A DNA stretch of 42,346 nt from Pseudonocardia lacus (GTDB lineage: Bacteria; Actinomycetota; Actinomycetes; Mycobacteriales; Pseudonocardiaceae): the NCBI RefSeq assembly GCF_018531445.1, contig NZ_JAHDTH010000044.1, positions 1-42,346 on the forward strand, in the 5' to 3' direction. Numbering within the stretch: position 1 is the stretch's first letter; each line of letters starts with the position of its first letter. A program made the position numbers and the translations under genes. Shown one piece after another: positions 34,403 to 42,346 of the stretch. Below the pieces are notes generated by a model. The model did not search any database. It was not told the origin of the DNA and was given only the letters and a program-made list of their open reading frames with translations.

Positions 34403-35617
34403 TCAGAACGGTGGCTCGGTCTCCGTGGCCGGCGGGGGCTGGTCCGGTGGTCGGGCACGCCGCCGCTCGGCCTCGGCCACGACGTGCGCGATGAGATCCG
34501 GTCTGTCTTCGATGCGGTAGTCGTGCGGATCGCTGGAATAGGACCGCCCGGTCGGGGTGGTCCAGGTGATCCGCCCATCGTCGTGTTGGCGCGCCGACCA
34601 GCTCGGGGCGTCGTGCTTGAGGTGATGGTGATGCACACACACCCCATACAGATTCGACGCCGCGGTGATACCACCGTCGCCGGCGAAGGCCACGGTGTGA
34701 TCCAACTCGGAGTCGATCGCCCGGCGCCGACAGATGGGATGGCGACAGTGCACATCCCGGGCCCGCACGAAATCCGCCAACGCCGCGGGCGGCCGGTACG
34801 TACTGCGCCCGTGATCCAACAAAGCCCCCGATAGCGGATCGGTGACCAACCGTTTCCACACCCCGTCCGCGGCGATCGTTCGGGCCAACGGGGCCGGGAT
34901 CGGCCCGTACCCGACCAACTCACCCGGATGCTCGGCCGCACCGGTGAGGGTGTCCAACGAAACCACGACCTGCACCAACGGCTTACCCGGACTCACCGGC
35001 CCGGGCATCGGGACCTGACCCGCGTCCGCCCCGTCGGGCCCGGCCACCGTGAGCCGCCCGGTCAGCAGCGCGGTGAGCAGGTCCGCCCGTCGGGCGTCCA
35101 TGCCGCGCGGGTCCTCCGCGCCTATCCCGCGGGCCAGCCGGGTCAACCACTCGAAGGCCGAGATCGCATCCGGGGCCGGCAGCAACGCCCACAACGACGC
35201 CATCCCCTCCGGCTCCGGGTTGACCGCCACCCGCCGATCGGCGCGCGCCCTCTCCTGCCGCACCGCCGCACCCGCCGGATCAGCAGCGATCACCGCCCGC
35301 CCCAACGCCGCCCGCAACTGCCCCGCGGTCTGCCTATTTTCCCCTCGAACTGGAGCGGTGAATCGACCGTGTGCTTGGTCGGGGTGGGTATTCGATGGCA
35401 AGCCGACCCGCACCACAGGCGCGCCGGCGCCGAGGAGCGGAAGCGGCGCGGCAGCACTGGTCGAGGCTCGCGGGACGCGCGTCACCACCCACTCGGCACG
35501 CCCCGGACCCGGCGGTCCTGGGTACACCTCGCAGCCCTGGACGTGGTCTCGCAACCCGCCGGCGGGCTGCGACAACACACCCGACGCTGCGCGGCCGCCA
35601 CCACCTCTGCGAGCCAC
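34403..35617 (-). pseudogene. 5'-truncated DUF222/HNH endonuclease (13E12 family) remnant
   Basis: The C-terminal part is a normal DUF222/HNH protein. From about residue 92 (GENRQTAGQLRAALGRAVIAADPAGA) it follows the family, and the HNH nuclease core spans 289-335 (Cys291, Cys296, Asp306-His307, Asn322, Cys327, His329-332, His335). The N-terminal ~150 residues of the DUF222 domain are missing. Upstream of about 35344 the frame reads only through the repeat block (ARRGGGGRAASG, LSQPAGGLRDHV), which is repeat DNA and not family sequence. These genes are repetitive elements in actinobacteria; this one looks damaged by insertion or rearrangement of the repeats. Expression from an internal start cannot be excluded. 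The gap to the DUF2252 gene is 22 bp. Confidence 0.75.
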
Positions 35618-36195
35618 CGTGCGCGCAGCGCCGGCCGGTCACGGGCCCGCCCCGGGCCGAGTGACCGCCCCCGCGGCCCGAGAGCGCACCTCGCAGCCCT
35701 GGACGTGGTCTCGCAGCCCGCCGGCGGGCTGCGAGAACCCACCCGACGCTGCGCAGACACCACCACCTCGGCGAGCCACCGCAGGCGCGCCGCGCCGAGG
35801 AGCGCAAGCCGCGCGGCAGCAACGGTCGGGCTCGCGGGACGCGCGTCACCAACCACTCGGCACGCCCCGGGGCCGGGTCCTGGCCGCACCTCGCAGCCCA
35901 GGACATGGTCTCGCAACCCGCCGGCGGGCTGCGACAACACACCCGACGCTGCACAGACACCACCTCCTCTGCGAGCACGGTGCGCACAGCGCCGGCCGGT
36001 GTGCACGGTCCACCCACGGGCCCGTCCCGGACCGAGCGACCGCCCGGCGGACCTGGGCGTGCCTCGCAGCCCAGGACGTGTGCTCGCAGCCCGCCGGCGG
36101 GCTGCGACAACCCACCTGACGCTGCGCGGACACCACCACCTCTGCGAGCCACCGCAGGTGCGCCGCGCCGCGGAGCGGAACCGCGCGGCAGTGCC
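35411..36195. repeat. Block of degenerate 160-200-bp repeats with hairpins
   Basis: Four units start at CCTCGCAGCCC (35527, 35689, 35889, 36062), spaced 162, 200 and 173 bp apart. Each unit holds two CTCGCARCCC boxes about 20 bp apart, the second running into a CCGCCGGCGGGCTGCGA hairpin, then CCCACCTGACGCTGCGC-like and CACCACCTCTGCGAGCC-like segments. A further block (CGCGGGACGCGCGTCACC) occurs at about 35471 and 35833. There is no good coding frame on either strand. The block separates the amidase gene from the HNH remnant. Confidence 0.8.
35709..35736. repeat. Perfect 28-bp palindrome inside repeat unit 2
   Basis: TCTCGCAGCCCGCC followed by its exact complement (14+14 bp, no loop). The other three units carry the same palindrome with one to three changes, so the hairpin is the conserved heart of the repeat. 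Confidence 0.85.
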
Positions 36196-37620
36196 TTAAA
36201 GACCCGGCGGCCGCACCCGCTCCACCCACCCCGTCGCCTCCTCGTACGCCGAGCCGACCTCCAACACCCACCGATCCGCCCCCGGCGCACCGATCAACTG
36301 CACCCCCGCCGGCAACCCGCGCGCGTCGAAGCCGGCCGGCATCCCCAGCACCGGCACACCGGCCATCGACCACGGCGCGACGGTCTCCATCCACCGGTGG
36401 TAGGTGTCCATCGGGCGGCCGTCGATCTCGGCGGGCCAGTGCACGTCGGACGGGAACGGGAACACCTGGGCACTCGGGGCGAGGACGGCGTCGACGGTGC
36501 CGAACAGCCGCGCGACCTCGGCGAACCACTGGTCGCGCACGGCCATGGCGTCGGTGATGTCGGCCGCGGTGAGCGCGAGTCCCCGCTCGATCTCCCAGCG
36601 GGCCTCCGGTTTGACCAGCTCGCGGACGCCGTCGGCGAGCAGCGGGGCCTTGTCGACCATCCCCCACCACCGCCAGACCAGCAGCGCCGACCAGAGCCGG
36701 TCGAGGTCGAACGCCGGGACCAGGTCGACGACCTCGGCGCCCAGTCCGGCCAGCGCGTCGGCGGCGGCGCGGCCCAGCGCCAGCACCCCGGGCTCGGTGG
36801 CCAGCCGCCCACCCAGGTCGCCGACCCAGGCGACCCGGCGGCCGCGCAGGTCGGCCGGGCGCAGGTCGGTGAGGTCGAGCCGGTCGGTGCGCCCGAGCGG
36901 CGCCGCGGGGTCGGGGACGGCGAGCACCGAGAGCAGCAGCGCGACGTCGGCGACCGAGCGGCCCATCGGTCCGACCTCGGAGAGCTGGGCGACGAACCCG
37001 CGCTGGGGCACCCGGCCGCGGGTGGGGCGGAACCCGAGGACGTTGCAGAACGCGGCGGGGTTGCGCAGCGAGCCCAGGTAGTCGCTGCCGTCGGCCACCG
37101 GCAGCATCCGCAGCGCCAGCGCGGCGGCCGCGCCGCCGCTGCTGCCGCCTGCCGTGCGGGTGGGGTCGTAGGGGTTGGTGGTGGTGCCCCACACCGGGTT
37201 GTAGCTCTGCGAGCCCAGGCCCAGCTCCGGCACGTTCGTCCGCCCGACGAGCACGGCGCCGGCCGCGCGGATGCGGGCCACGTACGGGTCGTCGACCTGG
37301 CCGACCCGGTCGCGGAAGGCCGGCGAGCCCGCGGTCCACGGCTGACCGGCCACCTCGGCCAGGTCCTTGATCGCCATCGGGATGCCGTGCAGCGGTCCGG
37401 CGGGGTCGCCGCGGTCGAGCTCGCGGTCGCGCTCGGCGGCCTCGGCCAGCACCTCGGCGCGGTCGCGGCGGGCCACGATCGCGTTGACCGCGGGGTTGAG
37501 CGCGTCGATGCGGTCGAGGTGCGCGGCGACGACGTCCACGCAGGACACCTCCCGCGCCGCGATCCGCCCGGCCAGCCCCGCGGCCCCCAGCTCCACCAGC
37601 GCGTCGTCCGACACCGCCAC
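36196..37620 (-). CDS. Amidase (amidase signature family)
   Basis: Serine amidase of 474 residues hydrolysing a carboxamide. The Ser-cisSer-Lys triad lies in MAIKDLAEVAGQPW (Lys) and TRTAGGSSGGAAAALALRML (both Ser); GPMGRSVADVALLL and the C-terminal PAGVQLIGAPGADRWVLEVG are typical. The start GTG at 37620 is only 9 bp from a poly-G tract that is probably artefactual, so the leader cannot be judged, though the N-terminus (ALVELGAAGLAGRIAAREVSCVDVV) looks complete. The stop borders the repeat block. Substrate unknown. Confidence 0.92.
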   Translation of the reverse strand: MAVSDDALVELGAAGLAGRIAAREVSCVDVVAAHLDRIDALNPAVNAIVARRDRAEVLAEAAERDRELDRGDPAGPLHGIPMAIKDLAEVAGQPWTAGSPAFRDRVGQVDDPYVARIRAAGAVLVGRTNVPELGLGSQSYNPVWGTTTNPYDPTRTAGGSSGGAAAALALRMLPVADGSDYLGSLRNPAAFCNVLGFRPTRGRVPQRGFVAQLSEVGPMGRSVADVALLLSVLAVPDPAAPLGRTDRLDLTDLRPADLRGRRVAWVGDLGGRLATEPGVLALGRAAADALAGLGAEVVDLVPAFDLDRLWSALLVWRWWGMVDKAPLLADGVRELVKPEARWEIERGLALTAADITDAMAVRDQWFAEVARLFGTVDAVLAPSAQVFPFPSDVHWPAEIDGRPMDTYHRWMETVAPWSMAGVPVLGMPAGFDARGLPAGVQLIGAPGADRWVLEVGSAYEEATGWVERVRPPGL

Positions 37621-37625
37621 CCCCG

Positions 37626-37788
<163 letters not shown>

Positions 37789-37915
37789 GACCCCGCACCA
37801 GGATCACACGCGATCCGGCACCCGCAAGCGGAGGCGGACTGCCTCCGAACGGACCTACCGATGGGTAACTTCCCTTCGTAGGCTCCACCGGTCGCCCCGC
37901 CGAAACGGAGCACCG

Positions 37916-39829
37916 ATGACCGCTGTCGCCACCGATGACGCAGCCGGACCGGCCCCCTCACGGCCCCTGCGGAGCCGGGTCGAGGGCTTCCGCGAGGATC
38001 CGGGGTCGCTGGTGCTGCCCATCGCCGCGCTGCTCGTGCTGGGCCAGCTCGTGCTACGGGGGTGGGCCGCCGCGGGCGGGTTCTACCTGCTCGACGACTT
38101 CATCTTCATCGATCGGGCCGTCTCGCTCCCGTTCGACCTGCGGATCTTCGAGGCCTACAACGGTCACGTCATGCCGGGCTCGTTCGCGCTGGTCGAGGCG
38201 CTCACCGGGGTCGCGCCGCTGAGCTGGCCCGCGGTGGTCGTGCTGGGCCTGCTGCAGCAGCTGGCGATCGACGTGGCGCTGCTGCGGCTGCTGGTGCTGC
38301 TGTTCGGGCGCCGTCCGGCGGTGCTGGTGCCCTTCGCGCTCTACGTCACCAGCTCCATCACGCTGCCGGCGTTCCTGTGGTGGGCCGCGGCGCTCAACCA
38401 GCTGCCCATGCAGCTGGCCGTGCTGCTGGCGCTGCACTACCACGTCCGCTACCTGCGCTCGGACGACCTGCGTGACGCGGTGCGCGTCGCGGTCGCGGTC
38501 GCGGCCGGGCTGCTGTTCTCCGAGAAGACGTTGCTGGCGCTGCCGCTGCTGGTGGCGCTGACCCTGTTCTGGTTCACCACCGGCGGCCCGCTCGCCCGGC
38601 TGGGCGAGACGCTGCGCCGCCACCGGATCGCCTGGCTCGGGCTGGGGGTGCTGGGCGGCGCGTACTCGGCGTACTACGTCCTGAACGTCACCTCGCCGAT
38701 CGTCGGCACGCCGACGCTGTCCGACATCGGCGACCTGGTCGGACCTGCGCTGCAGCGCTCGGTGCTGCCCGGGCTGGTCGGCGGGCCGTGGACGTGGGAG
38801 GACTTCCCGCCGACCCTGGCCATCGCCGACCCGCCCGCGGTGCTGGAGTGGCTGTCGATGGCGGTCGCGGCCGTCGTCGTGGTGGTGTCGGTGCTGCGCA
38901 GGCGCGGCGCCGTGCGGGCGTGGGTGCTGCTCGCCCTCTACGTGGCGGGCACGTGCGTGCTGCTCTCGGCCAGCCGGGCCCAGCTGATCGGGCCGTTCGC
39001 GCTGGCCCGCGAGTACCGCTACTTCACCGACGTGGCCATGGTCGGCGCGCTGTGCCTGGCGCTGGCCTTCCTGCCGGTCCGCGACGCGCCGACCGCGCTG
39101 CGGGAGCGCTCGCTGCGGCTGCCGGCCGCGGCGAGGACGCTCGGCGCCGCACTGCGCCGGTGGCGCCTGCTGCCGGTCGCGGCCGGCGGGGTGGTCGTGC
39201 TGCTGCTGGCCACCGGCTCGGTGGTGTCGACGGTGAACTACGCGCAGCGCTGGCACGAGAACCCGGCCCGCCCGTTCGTCGAGACGGCCCGCGCGGACCT
39301 CGCCGGCCTCCCCGGCACCGTGCTGATCGACGGCGTCGTCCCCGACCCGGTGCAGTGGCACGTCCTGGGCCCCTACGCGCTGGCCTCCAGCCTGCTGGCC
39401 GGGGCCCCGGAGGCGCGGTTCCTGCACGACGGCGAGTCCGCGCCGGCCCCCGCCATGCTCGACGAGCAGGGCCGCGTGCGCCCGGCCTGGGTGCCGCCGC
39501 TCACCAGCGCGGTGCCCGGGCCCACGCCGGACTGCGGGTGGCTCGTCTTCGACCGACCGGTTCCCGTCCCGCTGCAGTTCGGCGGGGTCGGGCCGTGGAG
39601 CTGGGTGATCCGCGTGGTGTGGCTGTCCTCGACCGACAACACCGGCTGGATCGCGGCCGGCGACCAGCGGGTGCCGGTGGCCATGCCGGCCGGGCTGCAC
39701 GAGGTGTTCGTGCAGGTCTCGGGCACGGTGTCGACCGTGACGGTCGAGCTGGCCGCGCCCACCGCGCCGGTGTGCGTCCCGCAGATCGAGATCGGCAGCG
39801 CGCAGCCGGTCCCGGCGGGGCTGCGGTGA
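37916..39829 (+). CDS. Polytopic membrane protein, GT-C glycosyltransferase-like
   Basis: 637 residues with about ten membrane helices in the first ~470, then a ~165-residue extracytoplasmic beta-rich domain (CGWLVFDRPVPVPLQFGG, VELAAPTAPVCVPQIEIG). The first loop carries an Asp-Asp pair (FYLLDDFIFIDRA), the position of the catalytic acid in GT-C polyprenyl-sugar transferases; helices such as LVLPIAALLVLGQLVL and NQLPMQLAVLLALHYH follow. The start is ATG at 37916 with GGAG 5 nt upstream. A longer frame through the poly-G tract is rejected. The stop overlaps the acyltransferase start (GTGA), so the two are coupled, probably in cell-wall glycan or glycolipid building. Confidence 0.8.
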   Translation: MTAVATDDAAGPAPSRPLRSRVEGFREDPGSLVLPIAALLVLGQLVLRGWAAAGGFYLLDDFIFIDRAVSLPFDLRIFEAYNGHVMPGSFALVEALTGVAPLSWPAVVVLGLLQQLAIDVALLRLLVLLFGRRPAVLVPFALYVTSSITLPAFLWWAAALNQLPMQLAVLLALHYHVRYLRSDDLRDAVRVAVAVAAGLLFSEKTLLALPLLVALTLFWFTTGGPLARLGETLRRHRIAWLGLGVLGGAYSAYYVLNVTSPIVGTPTLSDIGDLVGPALQRSVLPGLVGGPWTWEDFPPTLAIADPPAVLEWLSMAVAAVVVVVSVLRRRGAVRAWVLLALYVAGTCVLLSASRAQLIGPFALAREYRYFTDVAMVGALCLALAFLPVRDAPTALRERSLRLPAAARTLGAALRRWRLLPVAAGGVVVLLLATGSVVSTVNYAQRWHENPARPFVETARADLAGLPGTVLIDGVVPDPVQWHVLGPYALASSLLAGAPEARFLHDGESAPAPAMLDEQGRVRPAWVPPLTSAVPGPTPDCGWLVFDRPVPVPLQFGGVGPWSWVIRVVWLSSTDNTGWIAAGDQRVPVAMPAGLHEVFVQVSGTVSTVTVELAAPTAPVCVPQIEIGSAQPVPAGLR

Positions 39830-41061
39830 CCGCCGTCGCCGCCGGCGGGGCGCCGGCCGCCGGGGCCGCCCGGCGCTACCCCTGCCTCGACGGCCTGCGC
39901 GCCATCGCGGCCACCGTCGTCGTCCTGACCCACGCGGCGTTCATGACCGGCAACTACGCCGAGACCGGCGCCGGGCGCTTCTTCGCCCGGCTCGACGTCG
40001 GGGTGGCGCTGTTCTTCGCGCTGTCGGGGTTCCTGCTCGCGCTGCCGATGCTGCGCGCCGTCGCGAACGGCGAGCCGCGCCCGCGCACCGCCGCCTACCT
40101 GTGGCGGCGCGCGCTGCGGGTGCTGCCCGTGTACTGGCTGACCGTGGTCGTGGCGCTGCTGCTGTTCCCGGGTGAGAACGGGGCGAGCCCGGGCGACTGG
40201 CTGCGCCACGTGGCGCTGGCCCAGATCTACGGCTGGGGCTGGCTGCGCGAGGGCCTGACCCACACCTGGAGCCTGTCCACCGAGGTGTCGTTCTACCTGG
40301 TGCTGCCGTTCCTGGTGGCCGGCCTGGCGCGGCTGTCGGGCGATCGCTGGCGCCCGCGGCGGGTGCTGGCCGGGCTCGGCGCGCTGATGCTGCTCGGGCT
40401 GGTCTGGCTGTACTGGGCCGAGGCCGACGAGCGGGTGACCGGGCCGCTGAACCTGTGGCTGCCGGCCTTCGCCTGCTGGTTCGGCGTCGGGGTGGGCATG
40501 GCGGTGCTGGTGGCCACCGGGCCGTCCTGGCGGCCGGTGCGGGTGGCCCACGAGCTGGGCCGCAGCCCGTGGACCTGCTGGGCGATCGCCGGGGCGCTGT
40601 TCTGGATCACCTGTACGCCGGTGGCCGGGGCGATCGGGCTGGTCCAGCAGTCGGGTGCGGAAGCGGTCACGCGCAACCTGCTCTACGCCGGGGTCGCCGC
40701 GTTCGTGGTCTGGCCGCTGGTGTTCGGCCCGCAGCGCGAAGGCCGGTTGCGCGTGGCGCTGTCCAGCCGGCCGATGGCCTACCTGGGCGAGATCTCCTAC
40801 GGGATCTTCCTGTTCCACCTCGTCGTCCTGCACAGCTACTACATCGTGATCGACCAGCCGACGTTCACCGGCGACGTCTGGTCGACCGCCGTGGTGGGCT
40901 GGGCGGGTGGGGCGCTGATCGCGGCGGCGAGCTACCGGCTGATGGAGCGCCCGCTGATGACCCGCTGGCGCGGTCTGGTGCCCGACCGGCGCCGCGCCCC
41001 GGCCGGCACCGGCAGCAGCGCAGCGCCCACCGCGCCCACCGCCACCGCGCCCAGCACCTGA
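39826..41061 (+). CDS. Acyltransferase family protein (OafA/YrhL type)
   Basis: Membrane O-acyltransferase of 411 residues with about ten helices. The opening YPCLDGLRAIAATVVVLTHA holds the catalytic-type His of the family; RFFARLDVGVALFFALSGFLL, WRRALRVLPVYWLTV and HTWSLSTEVSFYLVLPFLV are further family blocks, and the end has YGIFLFHLVVL and YRLMERPLM. It would acylate an envelope sugar in the membrane. The GTG start overlaps the upstream stop by 4 bp. Its last 43 codons overlap, antisense, the end of the AftD-like gene by 130 bp. Confidence 0.93.
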   Translation: MTAVAAGGAPAAGAARRYPCLDGLRAIAATVVVLTHAAFMTGNYAETGAGRFFARLDVGVALFFALSGFLLALPMLRAVANGEPRPRTAAYLWRRALRVLPVYWLTVVVALLLFPGENGASPGDWLRHVALAQIYGWGWLREGLTHTWSLSTEVSFYLVLPFLVAGLARLSGDRWRPRRVLAGLGALMLLGLVWLYWAEADERVTGPLNLWLPAFACWFGVGVGMAVLVATGPSWRPVRVAHELGRSPWTCWAIAGALFWITCTPVAGAIGLVQQSGAEAVTRNLLYAGVAAFVVWPLVFGPQREGRLRVALSSRPMAYLGEISYGIFLFHLVVLHSYYIVIDQPTFTGDVWSTAVVGWAGGALIAAASYRLMERPLMTRWRGLVPDRRRAPAGTGSSAAPTAPTATAPST

Positions 41062-42346
41062 CGGGCGGGCTCGCCGAGCCAGCCGGGCATCTCCACCCCG
41101 AACGGCAGCATCCCGGTGGCGGCCAGCAGCAGCCCGCAGCCCAGCACGCCGGCCGCGGCCACGGCGCCCAGCAGCGGGCGGCGGTGCCGGGCGCCCGCCA
41201 GCCCGCCCAGGTAGGCCAGGACCGCGAGGGCCGCCAGGGCGACGACCCCGCCGACGACGGCCGTGGCGGCCACCGCGGCCAGCACGACACCGGTGCGGCG
41301 GCGTCCGGGGCGGGCCGGCGGCGGCTGCGGTCCGCGCGCCGGCACCACCAGCAGCACCAACGCCACCAGCACGCCGACCACCCCGACCACCAGGGCCGTC
41401 CGGTAGGCCGGGCCGGGGGTGAAGTCGAGCCGGACGGTGCCGGCCGGGCCGGCGGGCAGCACGTAGCCCTGCTTCCAGCCGTCGACGGTGGTCGACGGGA
41501 GCGCGGCGCCGTCGAGGGTGGCCACCCAGCCCGGGTTCGCGTTCTCCGGCACGGTCAGCAGCGTCGCGACCTCGCGGGCGGGCACCTCGACCTCGCGGTG
41601 CTCGACGTCCCAGACGGGTGTGGCCGGATGCTGCGCGCCGGCGGCCACCGGGGCCGCCCGCGTGTCGGTGAGGGTGGCCGAGACCGCCGTGAACGCCGCG
41701 GCGCCGGTCAGCGGGCCCGTCGCGGTGAACGTGTGCTCGCCGGCCGCCAGCGGCCCGGTCGTGCTCGGGCCGCACGGCGACACCGCCACCGGGCGCAGCG
41801 CGCGCAGGTCGCCCACGGTGGTGCGCACCGAGGTCGGGACGGCGCGCCCGTCGATCCGCACGGTCGGTCCGCTGCCGCAGGGCACCTCGACCGCGGCGGT
41901 GGGGTCGGGCGCGCCGAGACCGGGGACCTCCACCTCGGCGACGCCGACGCCGAGCGCGTCCAGGCCGCGGGTGTAGGGGTCGAACGACGACAGCGGGGCG
42001 GCGAGGGGGAAGCGCAGGCTGAGCCGGTCGGTGGTGATCGGGGCGAACCGGGCGGTGCCGTCGGGCTCCAGCCCGACGGTCCACTGCTGGCCCCCGCCGC
42101 TGACCGTGACGGCCGTCGGGGTCGCGGCGGCCGTACCCGGCGGCAGGGCGATCCGCAGGTGGTCGACGGTCAGCGGCCGGCCCCAGCTCAGGGTGAGCAC
42201 CGGGTCGGGGTCGGCGGGGTCGGCCGTCCACACGGTGGCGGGGTCGGCGTCCACCGCGGCGCCCGGGCCGGCGCGCGGGTCGGGCACGGCGCTGGAGGAC
42301 GCCGTGGCGCTCGGGCGCGGCCACTCGCGCGGCCCGACCGGCGGCG
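40932..42346 (-). CDS. AftD-like arabinofuranosyltransferase, C-terminal part (5' end beyond window)
   Basis: The frame is open to the right edge, so the start is missing; about 470 codons are visible. A discoidin/F5-8C-like carbohydrate-binding domain comes first (WTADPADPDPVLTLSW, LRFPLAAPLSSFDPYTRG). A second beta domain ends in NPGWVATLDGAALPSTTVDG and QGYVLPAGPAGTVRLDF, followed by four or so C-terminal helices (ALVVGVVGVLVALVLLVV and onward). This tail is typical of alpha-(1->3)-arabinofuranosyltransferase AftD (DUF3367), which builds arabinogalactan in mycolata and Pseudonocardiales. Its neighbours are also envelope genes. Identification is from memory of the C-terminal pattern; the catalytic part is out of view. 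Confidence 0.75.
   Translation of the reverse strand, partial: PPVGPREWPRPSATASSSAVPDPRAGPGAAVDADPATVWTADPADPDPVLTLSWGRPLTVDHLRIALPPGTAAATPTAVTVSGGGQQWTVGLEPDGTARFAPITTDRLSLRFPLAAPLSSFDPYTRGLDALGVGVAEVEVPGLGAPDPTAAVEVPCGSGPTVRIDGRAVPTSVRTTVGDLRALRPVAVSPCGPSTTGPLAAGEHTFTATGPLTGAAAFTAVSATLTDTRAAPVAAGAQHPATPVWDVEHREVEVPAREVATLLTVPENANPGWVATLDGAALPSTTVDGWKQGYVLPAGPAGTVRLDFTPGPAYRTALVVGVVGVLVALVLLVVPARGPQPPPARPGRRRTGVVLAAVAATAVVGGVVALAALAVLAYLGGLAGARHRRPLLGAVAAAGVLGCGLLLAATGMLPFGVEMPGWLGEPARQVLGAVAVGAVGAALLPVPAGARRRSGTRPRQRVISGRSISR

Noticed and set aside
35411..36195. CRISPR array or protein-coding repeats
   Set aside because: Unit spacing is irregular (162-200 bp), the linkers share sequence and are not unique spacers, and no frame shows protein-like composition.

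Overview
The window is very GC-rich actinobacterial chromosome, most likely from the Pseudonocardiaceae (Pseudonocardia or a close relative). The grounds are codon usage, a ROK-controlled sugar ABC operon without its own ATPase, a DUF574-type methyltransferase, a 13E12/DUF222-type HNH remnant, and a C-terminal fragment resembling the arabinogalactan arabinosyltransferase AftD. Assignments rest on reading translated motifs; no database search was run.

Left part (1-16.5 kb): carbohydrate use. A minus-strand operon (lipoprotein binding protein, two permeases, family 3 beta-N-acetylhexosaminidase running off the left edge) is divergent from a ROK regulator, with a perfect 7+1+7 palindrome between them. 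A convergent minus-strand operon follows: LacI regulator, lipoprotein binding protein, ABC ATPase, two permeases, ManD-type mannonate dehydratase, altronate dehydratase and fructuronate/tagaturonate reductase. Most genes overlap by 1-4 bp. The uronate isomerase uxaC is divergent from lacI. Together these take hexuronates (and probably short oligouronides) to 2-keto-3-deoxygluconate.

Centre left (16.3-18.8 kb): a compact RiPP locus, the most interesting part of the window. A 215-residue acidic precursor has a leader containing LFIEDL and six copies of TTxxxxEE-type cores (TTQALGEEGDQ and variants). It is followed by an ATP-grasp ligase and a Cys-containing protein of unknown function. Leader and core match what is known of plesiocin-like (group 2) graspetides, omega-ester macrocyclic peptides.

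Centre (18.9-31.3 kb): an enoyl-CoA hydratase divergent from a TetR regulator; an MFS transporter whose promoter shares a 16-bp operator-like sequence with the hydratase/TetR promoter; a DUF574 methyltransferase; a catabolic-looking operon (phosphotransferase, two paralogous amidohydrolases, Rieske ferredoxin); a Bcr/CflA-type exporter; a one-carbon pair (formate-THF ligase and cyclodeaminase/cyclohydrolase-like protein); and a TerD protein.

Right part (31.4-42.3 kb): a 2OG-Fe(II) oxygenase-like protein, a proline-rich membrane protein, a DUF2252 protein, and a truncated DUF222/HNH gene next to a ~0.8-kb block of degenerate palindrome-bearing repeats. Then come an amidase, a poly-G/poly-C tract that is probably an assembly artefact, and envelope genes (GT-C-like membrane protein, OafA-like acyltransferase, convergent AftD-like fragment). 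Two long palindromes with the same arms lie just after stop codons at 5.4 kb and 21.9 kb. No rRNA, tRNA, CRISPR array or complete insertion sequence was found.
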